This document shows positions 27,090 to 36,079 of a DNA stretch of 64,000 nt, piece after piece. The notes beneath the pieces were generated by a model. It saw nothing but the letters and a program-made list of their open reading frames with translations. It had not been told where the DNA came from and did no database searches. Each line of letters opens with the position of its first letter. Within the stretch, counting starts at the first letter, position 1. Origin of the DNA: Clostridiales bacterium (lineage in GTDB: Bacteria; Bacillota; Clostridia; Lachnospirales; Lachnospiraceae); the NCBI GenBank assembly GCA_020859985.1, contig JAJBVD010000002.1, positions 36,039 to 100,038 of the forward strand, read 5' to 3'. Both the position numbers and the translations under genes were made by a program.

Positions 27090-28958
27090 TCAAAGTTTCT
27101 TTACAAACAGTGCCCGGATCGCGTTCAATACGGCGAGGATCATGACGCCGACATCCGCGAAAATGGCCATCCACATATTGGCGATGCCAAGTGCACCCAG
27201 CACCAGGCAGACAGCCTTGACACCGATCGCAAAGTAAATATTCTGATAAACGATGCGCAGGCATTTGCGGGAGATGCGGATGGCCTTCGCAACCTTCAGA
27301 GGGTCGTCATCCATCAGCACGACATCAGCTGCCTCGATTGCTGCATCGGAGCCCATCGCGCCCATCGCGATGCCGATATCCGCGCGGGAAAGTACCGGCG
27401 CGTCGTTGATGCCGTCGCCGACAAAGGCCAGCTTTTCTTTCTCACTTTTCTTTGCGAGAAGTTCTTCCACCTTTGTCACCTTGTCAGCCGGGAGTAGTTC
27501 ACTGTATACTTCGTCAATGCCCAGATCAGAAGCTACCTGTTCCGCGACACGCTTTGCATCGCCTGTGAGCATCACTGTCTTCGAGACACCGGCTTTTTTC
27601 AGGCTCTGTATCGCTTCCGCTGCGGTCGGTTTCACGATATCCGAGATCAGGATGTGTCCTGCGTATTCGCCGTCGATGGCGATATGGACGACCGTGCCGA
27701 CGTGATGGCATTCTTTATAATCGACGCCGAGCCGGTTCATCAGCTTCGCGTTGCCGACTGCGACCGACTTGCCATCTACATGGGCCGTCACACCGTTGCC
27801 GCCGATCTCTTCGATATCACTGACACGGCTGCGGTCGAGAGCTTTCCCGTAAGCGCGCTGCAGACTTTTGCTGATCGGGTGCGAGGACGCGCTCTCTGCG
27901 AGTGCCGCGTATTCGAGAAGCTTCTCCTGATCCATGCTGCTGTGATGGACGCCGCTTACTTCAAACACGCCCTTTGTCATGGTGCCGGTCTTATCGAACA
28001 CCACAATTTTCGTCTGCGAGAGCGTTTCCAGATAATTGGAACCCTTGACCAGCACACCTGCGTTGCTTGCTCCGCCGATACCGGCGAAGAAGCTGAGCGG
28101 AATACTGATGACCAGTGCACAGGGGCAGCTGATGACAAGGAATGTCAGAGCCCGGTAGATCCATTCACCCCATTCCGGGGAAAGACCCATAAAGAGCATG
28201 CGTACAAGCGGCGGAAGGATTGCCAGCACCAGCGCGCCATAGCAGACCGCTGGAGTATAGTAGCGGGCAAATTTGGAGATAAAGTTTTCCGACCTTGATT
28301 TACGCGAGCTGGAATTCTCCACCAGCTCCAGTATTTTGGAAACCGTCGATTCGCCAAATTCTTTTGTCGTACGGATACGGATCAAGCCGGTCATATTGAT
28401 GCAGCCGCTGATGACCTCGTCTCCCTCGGCAACCTCGCGCGGCAGGCTTTCTCCGGTCAGCGCGCTGGTGTTCAGCGCAGTCCTTCCGTCGATCACAATG
28501 CCGTCAATCGGCACCTTTTCACCTGGCTGTACGACGATCGTCGAACCGATCTCCACCTCATCCGGATCGACTTTTTCCAGATTCCCATCACATTCGATAT
28601 TTGCGTAATCCGGGCGGATATCCATCAGGTCGCTGATATTGCGGCGGCTCTTACCGACTGCGTAGCTCTGGAACAGTTCGCCGATCTGATAGAAGAGCAT
28701 GACAGCCACACCTTCACTGTAATCCCCGAGAAGAATGGCGCCGAGCGTGGCGACCGCCATCAGGAAATTCTCATCAAAAACCTGACGGTTGCGGATGCCT
28801 TTTCCCGCCTTCTTCAGAATGTCATAGCCGATGACAAGATACGGAATCATAAAGAGGCCGAAGCGAAGGTATCCGTCAATCGGCAGGCAGGAGAAAAGTA
28901 TCATCAGGGCTGCCGCAGCGAGGATCCGGGTCAGCATTTTTTTCTGCTTCTTATTCAT
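27090..28958 (-). CDS. cadA: Heavy-metal efflux P1B-type ATPase (Zn/Cd type)
   Basis: Inner-membrane pump that exports divalent soft metals with ATP. 622 residues without an N-terminal metal-binding domain. Membrane helices start at once, the actuator TGES is at about 168-171, the ion-site Cys-Pro-Cys at 278-280 in ISCPCALV, the phosphorylated Asp322 in FDKTGTMTKG, the HP motif in SASSHPISKSL, and [20 protein letters not shown] in the P domain. The last helix pair carries FADVGVM, whose Asp fits zinc/cadmium rather than copper pumps. The missing HMA domain is supplied by the small gene directly upstream. Confidence 0.93.
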   Translation of the reverse strand: MNKKQKKMLTRILAAAALMILFSCLPIDGYLRFGLFMIPYLVIGYDILKKAGKGIRNRQVFDENFLMAVATLGAILLGDYSEGVAVMLFYQIGELFQSYAVGKSRRNISDLMDIRPDYANIECDGNLEKVDPDEVEIGSTIVVQPGEKVPIDGIVIDGRTALNTSALTGESLPREVAEGDEVISGCINMTGLIRIRTTKEFGESTVSKILELVENSSSRKSRSENFISKFARYYTPAVCYGALVLAILPPLVRMLFMGLSPEWGEWIYRALTFLVISCPCALVISIPLSFFAGIGGASNAGVLVKGSNYLETLSQTKIVVFDKTGTMTKGVFEVSGVHHSSMDQEKLLEYAALAESASSHPISKSLQRAYGKALDRSRVSDIEEIGGNGVTAHVDGKSVAVGNAKLMNRLGVDYKECHHVGTVVHIAIDGEYAGHILISDIVKPTAAEAIQSLKKAGVSKTVMLTGDAKRVAEQVASDLGIDEVYSELLPADKVTKVEELLAKKSEKEKLAFVGDGINDAPVLSRADIGIAMGAMGSDAAIEAADVVLMDDDPLKVAKAIRISRKCLRIVYQNIYFAIGVKAVCLVLGALGIANMWMAIFADVGVMILAVLNAIRALFVKKL

Positions 28959-28980
28959 AGCTCATGTCCCTTTCCATAAA

Positions 28981-29199
28981 TCATAGATAGATCTCGCAGT
29001 CGTCCTCCACTTTTTTGCAGTTCTTTAGGACTTCCTTCATGACGGATTTCGCATCCTGGCCGTCCTCAAATTCCACGATCATCTTCAGTGCCATGAAGTT
29101 TACGGTCACGTCCTTTACACCGGCGGTCTTTTTTGCGGCTTCCTCCATTTTGTTCGCGCAGTTCGCGCAGTCTACGTCGATCTTGTAGGTCTTTTTCAT
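28981..29199 (-). CDS. Stand-alone heavy-metal-associated (HMA) domain protein
   Basis: 72-residue ferredoxin-like metal-binding protein with the CxxC site Cys11/Cys14 in DVDCANCANKM. The acidic C-terminus (VEDDCEIYL) adds a further Cys. First gene of the efflux operon, 22 bp before the ATPase, which itself lacks an HMA domain, so it probably acts as a detached metal-binding domain or chaperone for that pump. Confidence 0.88.
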   Translation of the reverse strand: MKKTYKIDVDCANCANKMEEAAKKTAGVKDVTVNFMALKMIVEFEDGQDAKSVMKEVLKNCKKVEDDCEIYL

Positions 29200-29231
29200 T
29201 GCTTTGTCCGTCCTTTCTGATTTTAAATGGG

Positions 29232-29306
29232 TGAATGATTAAATGAACAAATGAACAATCATTCATATGTATAAAATTATTATAGAACACATTGCGCATT
29301 TGTCAA
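29232..29306 (-). promoter_or_regulatory. Metal-efflux operon promoter with ArsR/CzrA-type operator
   Basis: On the minus strand TTGACA (29306-29301) and TATAAT (29284-29279) are spaced 16 bp, close to consensus. Just downstream, ATGAA-N6-TTCAT (29266-29251) fits the TGAA-N6-TTCA core of SmtB/CzrA operators. A wider inverted repeat TGAATGATT/AATCATTCA (29232-29240 with 29257-29265) and a tandem AAATGAAC repeat overlap it, suggesting two dimers. Metal would relieve repression by the ArsR protein of the operon. Confidence 0.75.
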
Positions 29307-29389
29307 GCAAAATATAAAAAGCCTGATTGAGAATAAAACTTCATTGTGGTATCATGAAAAACAGTAATCTTGCGGATGGGGGAAAAGGT

Positions 29390-30988
29390 ATGAGACTGGA
29401 ATTTATCGGGGCGGCTCATGAGGTGACGGGGAGCTGCCACTATCTGGAATTTGGAGAAAGGCACATTCTGGTGGACTGCGGTATGGAGCAGGGACCGGAC
29501 ATTTATGAGAATCAGGAGCTGCCGGTGAATGCGGCGACGATCGACGCCGTGTTTGTGACACATGCGCACATTGATCATTCGGGACTGCTGCCGCTGCTGT
29601 ATGCGAGGGGATTTCGGGGAGCTGTCTATTCTACGAATGCGACCGCGCAGCTTTGCAACATTATGCTGAAGGACAGCGCGCACATTCAGGAATCCGAGGC
29701 GGAATGGAAGAACCGCAAGGCGCAGCGGGCCGGTAAGCCGGAAACAGTGCCGATGTATACGACTGCGGATGCAGAGAATGTGCTGAAGCTGTTTGTGCCA
29801 TGCCCTTATGATAAGAAGATACGGATTTTTGAGGATCTGGAGGTGCGCTTCCGGGATGCCGGGCATCTTCTGGGATCTGCATTTATCGAGATGTGGGTGA
29901 CGGAAGGAAGCGAATCTCGCAAGCTGGTCTTTTCAGGCGACCTTGGCAATGGCAATCGCGCTCTGATCCGGGATCCCGAGATACCGGAATCCGCGGATTA
30001 TCTGATCATCGAGTCCACCTATGGAGATCGGCTTCATGATGTGCCGCCGGATTACGCGGCCGAGCTGGGAAAAGTTCTTTCCGCGACCTTTACCAGAGGC
30101 GGAAATGTGGTGATTCCCGCATTTTCTGTGGGGCGGACGCAGGAGATGCTGTATTATTTAAGACAGATTAAAATGGAAAATATGATCCCGGCGTTCCCAG
30201 ACTTTGAAGTGTATGTGGACAGCCCGCTTTCTATTGAGGCAACCAATATTTATAATGAAAGCGTGGAAGACTGTTTCCGGGAAAAGGATCTGGAAATGAT
30301 CCGCAGCGGCGTGAATCCCATTCAGTTTCCGGGGCTTCGCCAGTCGGTCACCAGTGCGGATTCTCAGGCAATCAATGCGGATCCGAAGCCGAAGGTGATC
30401 ATATCCGCATCCGGTATGTGTGAGGCAGGGCGTGTACGCCATCATCTGAAGCACAATCTCTGGCGCCCGGAGAGCTCGATCGTCTTCGTTGGCTATCAGG
30501 TACCGGGTACACTCGGACACAGCCTTTTAAATGGCGCGGACGAGGTAAAGTTGTTTGGAGAGACGATCCGTGTGCAGGCACATATTATCAGTCTGCCAGG
30601 CATCAGCGGCCATGCGGACCGGGCTCATCTGACCGCCTGGGTGCAGGGTATGAAAAAGAAGCCGAAGCGGATTTTTGTCGTGCACGGTGAAGATGAGGTG
30701 ACAGACGCTTTTGCCGCTCATCTGACAGAGCAGACCGGTGTGGAAGCAACCGCACCGTACAGCGGCGATGCCTGGGATCTGTGCCGGAATATCTGCGTGG
30801 CAGCCGGGGATCGGAAGAAGGCGGCAAAGAAAGCAAAGGCGAAGCGCGCGAATACCGTCTATGATCGTCTCCAGACAGCGGGAGAGCGCCTGCTGGCTGT
30901 AATCAGGAAAAATAAAGAATGTACGAATAAAGATCTTGCGAAGTTCACCAGTCAGATCAATGCGCTCTGTGACAAATGGGAAAGATAA
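29390..30988 (+). CDS. Beta-CASP metallo-beta-lactamase-fold hydrolase (predicted RNA nuclease)
   Basis: Cytosolic zinc hydrolase of 532 residues related to CPSF73/YSH1-type nucleases. The MBL core has THAHIDHSG, a later His in DAGHLLGSAF and Asp in FSGDLGNGN. The beta-CASP region follows (ESTYGDRLH, PAFSVGRTQEMLYYL, ISASGMCEAGRVRHHL). The last His is in LPGISGHADRAHL. A basic linker (KKAAKKAKAKRA) precedes a C-terminal helical tail. The ATG at 29390 follows GGGGGAAAAGG. RNA processing is inferred from the family; the target is unknown. Confidence 0.88.
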   Translation: MRLEFIGAAHEVTGSCHYLEFGERHILVDCGMEQGPDIYENQELPVNAATIDAVFVTHAHIDHSGLLPLLYARGFRGAVYSTNATAQLCNIMLKDSAHIQESEAEWKNRKAQRAGKPETVPMYTTADAENVLKLFVPCPYDKKIRIFEDLEVRFRDAGHLLGSAFIEMWVTEGSESRKLVFSGDLGNGNRALIRDPEIPESADYLIIESTYGDRLHDVPPDYAAELGKVLSATFTRGGNVVIPAFSVGRTQEMLYYLRQIKMENMIPAFPDFEVYVDSPLSIEATNIYNESVEDCFREKDLEMIRSGVNPIQFPGLRQSVTSADSQAINADPKPKVIISASGMCEAGRVRHHLKHNLWRPESSIVFVGYQVPGTLGHSLLNGADEVKLFGETIRVQAHIISLPGISGHADRAHLTAWVQGMKKKPKRIFVVHGEDEVTDAFAAHLTEQTGVEATAPYSGDAWDLCRNICVAAGDRKKAAKKAKAKRANTVYDRLQTAGERLLAVIRKNKECTNKDLAKFTSQINALCDKWER

Positions 30989-31058
30989 GGAAAACATATG
31001 AGGTACTTTTTTTCGGAATAAAATGGATTAAGATAAACGAAAAACGGGAGAGAGATCC

Positions 31059-31523
31059 ATGAAAAATACAACCTTGTGCTATATTGAGAAAGACGGCTCG
31101 TATCTGATGCTGCATCGGGTGAAAAAGGAGCACGACATCAATCACGGCAAATGGATTGGTGTCGGCGGCAAATTTGAGCCTGGAGAGACTCCGGAGGAAT
31201 GTCTGTTAAGAGAGGTGAAAGAGGAGACTGGGGTTCATCTTCTTGAATATCGTCTGCGCGGGATTATTACCTTTATACAGGATGAGGAGACAGAATACAT
31301 GTTTCTGTATACGGCGGATTCTTTTGAAGGGGAACTGATTCCCTGTGATGAGGGGGAATTGGCCTGGATTCCGAAAAAGGAAATTCTGGAGCTGAAACTA
31401 TGGGAGGGAGATCGGGAATTCCTGCGGCTGCTGGAGGAAGACCGTGAGTTTTTCTCCATGAAGCTTGGCTATGAGGGAGAGCATCTGGTGGAGGTGAAGA
31501 CAAAGATTTATCCGATGGGCTGA
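31059..31523 (+). CDS. Nudix hydrolase (MutT-like)
   Basis: Pyrophosphohydrolase acting on a nucleoside-diphosphate-linked compound, possibly 8-oxo-dGTP. 154 residues. The Nudix box is complete: G36-type start GGKFEPGETPEECLLREVKE followed by ETGV, satisfying GX5EX7REUXEEXGU. The charged C-terminus is ordinary for 8-oxo-dGTPase-like members. Monocistronic, with GGGAGAGAG before the start. Confidence 0.9.
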   Translation: MKNTTLCYIEKDGSYLMLHRVKKEHDINHGKWIGVGGKFEPGETPEECLLREVKEETGVHLLEYRLRGIITFIQDEETEYMFLYTADSFEGELIPCDEGELAWIPKKEILELKLWEGDREFLRLLEEDREFFSMKLGYEGEHLVEVKTKIYPMG

Positions 31524-31635
31524 ACGGATGATTTTTCCCGTTTCCGGCGGCATATTTTACAATAAGTTTGATTGCGTTCGCTATAAATGACAAAACTGAC
31601 GCGGAAAAACGAAAGATTTTTTACACGCACTTTCC

Positions 31636-31664
31636 TTGACAGATGCCGATTTGTATTATATAAA
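31636..31664 (+). promoter_or_regulatory. Sigma-A promoter of pckA
   Basis: TTGACA and TATAAA separated by 17 bp, about 130 bp before the pckA start. No operator is evident in the leader. Confidence 0.7.
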
Positions 31665-31793
31665 TAGTGATGGAAAATTGTATTGATTCCAAAACAACTA
31701 TTTCAATCTGGTTCAAAATGCCCGCGTATGATCGCTAAATGCAGCGCGGTCGGTATGAATACAGAACTATGAAAGAAAGAGGTAGAAAGAACT

Positions 31794-33398
31794 ATGGCAA
31801 ATCTGGATTTGACAAAGTACGGTATCAATGGAGTTACGGAAATCGTGCACAATCCTTCTTACGAGACCCTGTTCGAGGAAGAGATGAAGCCTGAGCTTAC
31901 CGGATATGACAAGGGTCAGCTTTCCGAGCTCGACGCGGTGAATGTTATGACCGGCGTTTACACCGGACGTTCCCCGAAAGACAAGTACATCGTTATGGAT
32001 GAGAATTCAAAGGACACCGTATGGTGGACGACGGAAGGTTACAAGAATGACAACCATCCGATGAGCGAAGAGACCTGGGCTACTGTTAAGAAGCTGGCAC
32101 AGGAAGAGCTTTCCGGCAAGAGACTCTTTGTTGTAGACGCATACTGCGGCGCAAACAAGGATACCCGCATGGCGATCCGCTTCATGATGGAAGTGGCATG
32201 GCAGGCACACTTTGTTGAGAATATGTTCATCAAGCCGTCAGCAGAAGAGCTTGAGACATTTGAGCCGGATTTTGTAGTATATACTGCATCCAAGGCGAAG
32301 GTTGACAATTATAAAGAGCTGGGTCTGAATTCTGAGACCTGCGTAGCGTTCAACATCACCAGCCGTGAGCAGGTTATCCTGAACACATGGTACGGCGGCG
32401 AGATGAAGAAGGGTATGTTCTCCATGATGAACTACTACCTGCCGCTGAAGGGCATCGCTTCCATGCACTGCTCCGCAAATACGGATATGAACGGTGAGAA
32501 TACCGCGATCTTCTTCGGTCTGTCCGGCACAGGCAAGACCACCCTTTCTACCGACCCGAAGCGTCTTCTGATCGGTGACGACGAGCACGGCTGGGATGAC
32601 AATGGCGTGTTCAACTTCGAGGGCGGCTGCTATGCGAAGGTGATCAACCTCGACAAGGATTCCGAGCCGGACATCTACAACGCAATCAAGCGCAACGCTC
32701 TTCTTGAGAACGTTACTCTGGATGAGAACGGCAAGATTGATTTCGCTGACAAGAGCGTGACTGAGAATACCCGTGTATCTTATCCGATTGATCATATTCA
32801 GAACATCGTACGTCCGGTATCCTCCGCGCCGGCTGCAAAGCAGGTGATCTTCCTGTCCGCAGATGCGTTTGGCGTACTTCCGCCGGTATCCATCCTGACT
32901 CCGGAGCAGACACAGTACTACTTCCTGTCTGGTTTCACAGCAAAGCTGGCTGGTACCGAGCGCGGCATCACCGAGCCGACCCCGACCTTCTCGGCATGCT
33001 TCGGCCAGGCATTCCTGGAGCTGCATCCGACCAAGTACGCGGAAGAGCTGGTTAAGAGAATGGAGAAGAGCGGAGCGAAAGCATATCTGGTAAATACCGG
33101 ATGGAACGGCACCGGCAAGCGTATCTCCATCAAGGATACCCGTGGTATCATCGATGCCATCCTTGACGGTTCGATCCTGAATGCACCGACCAAGAAGATC
33201 CCGTACTTTGATTTCGAAGTACCGACTGAGCTTCCGGGCGTAGATCCGGCCATCCTCGATCCGCGTGATACCTATGCGAATGCTTCCGAGTGGGAAGAGA
33301 AAGCAAAGGATCTTGCAGGCCGCTTCGTGAAGAACTTCGATAAGTACACGACCAACGAAGCTGGTAAGGCACTTGTTGCTGCTGGTCCGCAGCTGTAA
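31794..33398 (+). CDS. pckA: Phosphoenolpyruvate carboxykinase (ATP)
   Basis: Interconverts oxaloacetate plus ATP with phosphoenolpyruvate, CO2 and ADP. In fermentative anaerobes it can run in the CO2-fixing, ATP-forming direction. 534 residues, full length. Visible are the substrate-site [17 protein letters not shown], the metal/active-site [19 protein letters not shown], the phosphate-binding loop GLSGTGKTT at 242-250 and [20 protein letters not shown]. Codon use is strongly biased, suggesting high expression. It has its own promoter and a good terminator. Confidence 0.97.
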   Translation: MANLDLTKYGINGVTEIVHNPSYETLFEEEMKPELTGYDKGQLSELDAVNVMTGVYTGRSPKDKYIVMDENSKDTVWWTTEGYKNDNHPMSEETWATVKKLAQEELSGKRLFVVDAYCGANKDTRMAIRFMMEVAWQAHFVENMFIKPSAEELETFEPDFVVYTASKAKVDNYKELGLNSETCVAFNITSREQVILNTWYGGEMKKGMFSMMNYYLPLKGIASMHCSANTDMNGENTAIFFGLSGTGKTTLSTDPKRLLIGDDEHGWDDNGVFNFEGGCYAKVINLDKDSEPDIYNAIKRNALLENVTLDENGKIDFADKSVTENTRVSYPIDHIQNIVRPVSSAPAAKQVIFLSADAFGVLPPVSILTPEQTQYYFLSGFTAKLAGTERGITEPTPTFSACFGQAFLELHPTKYAEELVKRMEKSGAKAYLVNTGWNGTGKRISIKDTRGIIDAILDGSILNAPTKKIPYFDFEVPTELPGVDPAILDPRDTYANASEWEEKAKDLAGRFVKNFDKYTTNEAGKALVAAGPQL

Positions 33399-33449
33399 TA
33401 AAAGCAAAAGAGAACGGTATTTTTCAGAATATAATCTGACAGAACGATG

Positions 33450-33486
33450 AAGCAGGCACTCATATTAAGTGGGTGTCTGCTTTTTT
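33450..33486 (+). terminator. Intrinsic terminator of pckA
   Basis: AAGCAGGCAC pairs with GTGTCTGCTT (one G-U pair) and is followed by TTTTTTCTC. Confidence 0.8.
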
Positions 33487-33668
33487 CTCTTCTTATGAGC
33501 CTTGTATTTAGATTGATTTATAAATATAGATTAAAAAATTATAAGAGAAATCACAGAAAACGAATTTATACTAATTTAATAAAAAGAGAACTATAAATAA
33601 GAAGAATATAATGCTATAATTATAAAGTTACCACTTCCGATGCTGGTATCAGGAGGGAGGTGATAAGT

Positions 33669-33764
33669 ATGTACACAGTTATTACATTTCTGGTTTCTGT
33701 CACTGCGAACATTGTAGCGCTCTACATTGGGAAGTGGATTGATGGAAACAATGACCGGAAATAA
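33669..33764 (+). CDS. 31-residue hydrophobic peptide, candidate type I toxin (copy 1)
   Basis: A micro-gene with an unusually strong ribosome-binding site (GGAGGGAGGTGATAAGT before ATG). The product begins MYTVITFLVSVTAN, has a single predicted membrane helix and ends with the polar tail GKWIDGNNDRK. It aligns without gaps after the first residues to the 29-residue product at 51721-51810, sharing F-L-x-S-V-x-A, Y-I-x-K-W-[IL] and N-N. Helix plus basic/polar tail fits small membrane toxins of type I toxin-antitoxin systems (Fst-like; also the small clostridial toxins). I do not recognise the exact family. TATAAT sequences lie at 33607 and 33615, without a clear -35. A structured 3' region follows, with a 12-bp hairpin at 33782-33807. 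Confidence 0.72.
   Translation: MYTVITFLVSVTANIVALYIGKWIDGNNDRK
33671..33688. repeat. Direct repeat in the toxin-1 start region
   Basis: GTACACAGTTATTACATT begins at the G of the toxin ATG. It recurs at 33920-33937 with one change (G to A at position 8). An antisense RNA covering the distal copy would pair with all 18 nt here, the one difference becoming a G-U pair. Confidence 0.8.
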
Positions 33765-33879
33765 TAAATCGGACGGAATATGTCCGTACTCGCATGCGAG
33801 TATGGACGAAGACCGCGCCAATCGCGAAGCGATTATTCGTTGCGCGGTTTTCATTGACACCTCTCCGATAATGAGGGAG

Positions 33880-33911
33880 AAAGCCCAGAGTGTAGCAGCA
33901 CTCTGGGCTTT
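33880..33911. terminator. Shared two-way terminator of toxin-antitoxin-like locus 1
   Basis: A perfect 13-bp stem AAAGCCCAGAGTG/CACTCTGGGCTTT with loop TAGCAG. The symmetrical A and T ends allow termination of convergent transcripts. Confidence 0.75.
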
Positions 33912-33919
33912 CGAATTTA

Positions 33920-33937
33920 GTACACAATTATTACATT
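33920..33937. repeat. Distal copy of the locus-1 direct repeat
   Basis: GTACACAATTATTACATT, 17 of 18 identical to 33671-33688. It lies inside the predicted antisense RNA, between that RNA's promoter and the shared terminator. Confidence 0.8.
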
Positions 33938-34024
33938 CTGTTCACAGAAAAATATAACATAATTATTTTTGTAATGCAATAGTTTTTGAAATAAATTTTA
34001 AACAGGCTATGATCCGTCCCCGCA

Positions 34025-35662
34025 TCAGTCGTCCTCCGGGTTCCCTTCCGTCGTATAGACCTGACGCTTTCTCGCCATCTCATCGCTCTCCAGATATTCA
34101 TCATAGGTCGTGATCTTGTCGATCAGCTGGCCGTTCGGTAAAATCTCCATGATCCGGTTCGCGGTCGTCTGTACGATCTGGTGGTCGCGGGAGGAGAAAA
34201 GGATGACGCCTGGGAACTTCATCATACCGTTGTTGAGGGCCGTGATGGATTCCATGTCCAGATGGTTCGTCGGCTCATCAAAGATCAGGACGTTTGAGCC
34301 GGAGATCATCATCTTGGAGAGCATGCAGCGCACACGTTCGCCACCCGAGAGCACCCGCATCTTTTTAACTCCGTCGTCTCCGGCGAAGAGCATTCTGCCA
34401 AGGAAGCCGCGCACATAGGTGGCATCCTTGATTTCAGAATAGCCGGTGAGCCAGTCCGCGATGGTCAAGTCATTGTCAAATTCTCTGGTGTTGTCCTTCG
34501 GGAAATAGGACTGTGAGGTGGTCACGCCCCACTTGTAAGTACCTTCATCCGGCTCCAGCTCTCCGGTCAGGATCTGGAAAAAAGTCGTCTTGGCCAGCTC
34601 GTTGCTGCCGACAAAAGCGACTTTATCATCGTGGCCGAGTGTAAAGGTAAGGTTGTCCAGCACTTTTACGCCGTCAATCGTCTTGGAAAGGTTTTCCACC
34701 ATGAGGACTTCGTTGCCAATCTCGCGGTTCGGACGAAAATCGATGTATGGGTATTTCCGGCTGGACGGCTTGATCTCATCCAGCTGGATTTTCTCCAGAG
34801 CACGCTTTCTGGAGGTCGCCTGCTTGGACTTGGAAGCGTTCGCGGAGAAGCGGGAGATGAATTCCTGCAGCTCTTTGATCTTCTCTTCCTTTTTCCGGTT
34901 CGCCTCTTTCATCTGACGGATGAGAAGCTGGCTTGACTCATACCAGAAATCATAGTTGCCGGCATATAGCTGAATTTTGCCGTAGTCGATGTCTGCGATA
35001 TGTGTGCAGACCTTGTTCAGAAAATAACGGTCGTGGGAGACTACGATCACCGTGTTGTCAAAATTGATGAGAAATTCCTCCAGCCAGCTGATCGCGTCGA
35101 GATCCAGATGGTTTGTCGGCTCGTCGAGCAGAAGAATGTCCGGATTGCCGAACAGGGCACGGGCGAGCAGCACCTTAACTTTCTCGCTGCCGTTCAGATC
35201 CTTCATCAGGCTGTAATGCAGGTCGGTCTCGATGCCGAGACCATTCAGAAGAGTGGCGGCATCCGATTCCGCTTCCCAGCCGTTCAGCTCGGCAAATTCG
35301 CCTTCCAGCTCACTGGCACGGATGCCGTCTTCATCGGAAAAATCCTCTTTTGCGTAGATGGCATCCTTTTCCTTCATAATATCATAGAGGCGCTGGTTGC
35401 CCATAATGACGGTGTCAAGGACAGGAAACTCATCATATTTAAAATGGTCCTGCTCCAGTACAGACAGACGCTGCCCTGGTGTCATCGATATGTCGCCTTT
35501 TGTGGTCTCAAGCTGCCCGGAAAGAATCTTCAGAAACGTGGACTTTCCGGCACCGTTTGCTCCGATCAGGCCATAGCAGTTGCCCTCGGTAAATTTGATG
35601 TTGACATCCTCGAACAGGGCCTTTTTCCCGATTCGAAGCGTCACATTGTTTGCACTGATCAT
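34025..35662 (-). CDS. ABC-F family ATPase (YkpA/YbiT-like)
   Basis: Soluble tandem ATPase of the ribosome-associated ABC-F group; 545 residues with no membrane part. Domain 1: Walker A GANGAGKST, signature-like LNGSEKVKVLLARALF, Walker B DILLLDEPTNHLDLDA, then SHDRYFLNKV. A charged linker of about 80 residues (RQMKEANRKKEEKIKELQEF) contacts the ribosome in relatives. Domain 2: loop GSNELAKTT, signature LSGGERVRCML, Walker B VLIFDEPTNHLDME and SSRDHQIVQT, which has Arg where SHDHQ-type relatives have His. The degenerate second loop is usual for YkpA-like members. A translation or stress role is inferred; nothing links it to antibiotic resistance. Confidence 0.92.
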   Translation of the reverse strand: MISANNVTLRIGKKALFEDVNIKFTEGNCYGLIGANGAGKSTFLKILSGQLETTKGDISMTPGQRLSVLEQDHFKYDEFPVLDTVIMGNQRLYDIMKEKDAIYAKEDFSDEDGIRASELEGEFAELNGWEAESDAATLLNGLGIETDLHYSLMKDLNGSEKVKVLLARALFGNPDILLLDEPTNHLDLDAISWLEEFLINFDNTVIVVSHDRYFLNKVCTHIADIDYGKIQLYAGNYDFWYESSQLLIRQMKEANRKKEEKIKELQEFISRFSANASKSKQATSRKRALEKIQLDEIKPSSRKYPYIDFRPNREIGNEVLMVENLSKTIDGVKVLDNLTFTLGHDDKVAFVGSNELAKTTFFQILTGELEPDEGTYKWGVTTSQSYFPKDNTREFDNDLTIADWLTGYSEIKDATYVRGFLGRMLFAGDDGVKKMRVLSGGERVRCMLSKMMISGSNVLIFDEPTNHLDMESITALNNGMMKFPGVILFSSRDHQIVQTTANRIMEILPNGQLIDKITTYDEYLESDEMARKRQVYTTEGNPEDD

Positions 35663-35975
35663 TGGATAATCCTTTCTTGATTATTTATTCCCAACACATA
35701 TTCTCAAAACAGCAGTCCGCAGGCTGCGTTTCGTTGTTCTGAAATGCTATCCCTATTTTACAGAAACGCAAAGAAAATGCAACCCCAAAATGAAAATCCA
35801 TGGCTGATTTTTCGAATGAGAAGATAAAACTCATGAATAATCGATGTGTGATGATGTTATTCCTGAATATATGAGCTTTCATATGAACTTTGCAGTGGAC
35901 GCAAGGCGTTGCCCTGAATAGTTACTTCTGTACAGTAAAAAAAACAAAAAAATGACGAAAAACAAAAGTGACAAA

Positions 35976-36004
35976 TAGACAAAGTGGTGAAGATGTGCTA
36001 AAAT
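35976..36004 (+). promoter_or_regulatory. Extended -10 promoter of the PFOR gene
   Basis: TAGACA, 17 bp, then TAAAAT preceded by TGC, an extended -10. It lies about 75 bp before the PFOR start. The rest of the 35663-36079 gap (417 bp) is AT-rich and shows no gene or further element I can support. Confidence 0.6.
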
Positions 36005-36079
36005 CAATTCCAAATGAAAGTATATCAAGAATGTCTCTGACATTCTGAACTTTTAAAAAAATAAGGAGGTATTTTTCCA

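Larger units (their letters stand above)
33878..33944 (-). ncRNA. Candidate antisense antitoxin RNA of locus 1
   Basis: A minus-strand promoter, TTGCAT (33979-33974) and TATATT (33956-33951) with 17-bp spacing, would start an RNA near 33944. It would run through the repeat at 33937-33920 and stop at the shared hairpin at 33911-33880, about 65 nt in all. It converges on the toxin gene. It could pair with the toxin mRNA at codons 1-7 and at the common terminator. Both ends are predictions. Confidence 0.6.

Noticed and set aside
32238..33407. A 389-codon open frame on the minus strand opposite pckA
   Set aside because: It mirrors the strongly codon-biased pckA gene, has no ribosome site or recognisable family, and pckA is certain. 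Similar long antisense frames opposite the first peptidase, the isomerase and copA were rejected for the same reason.
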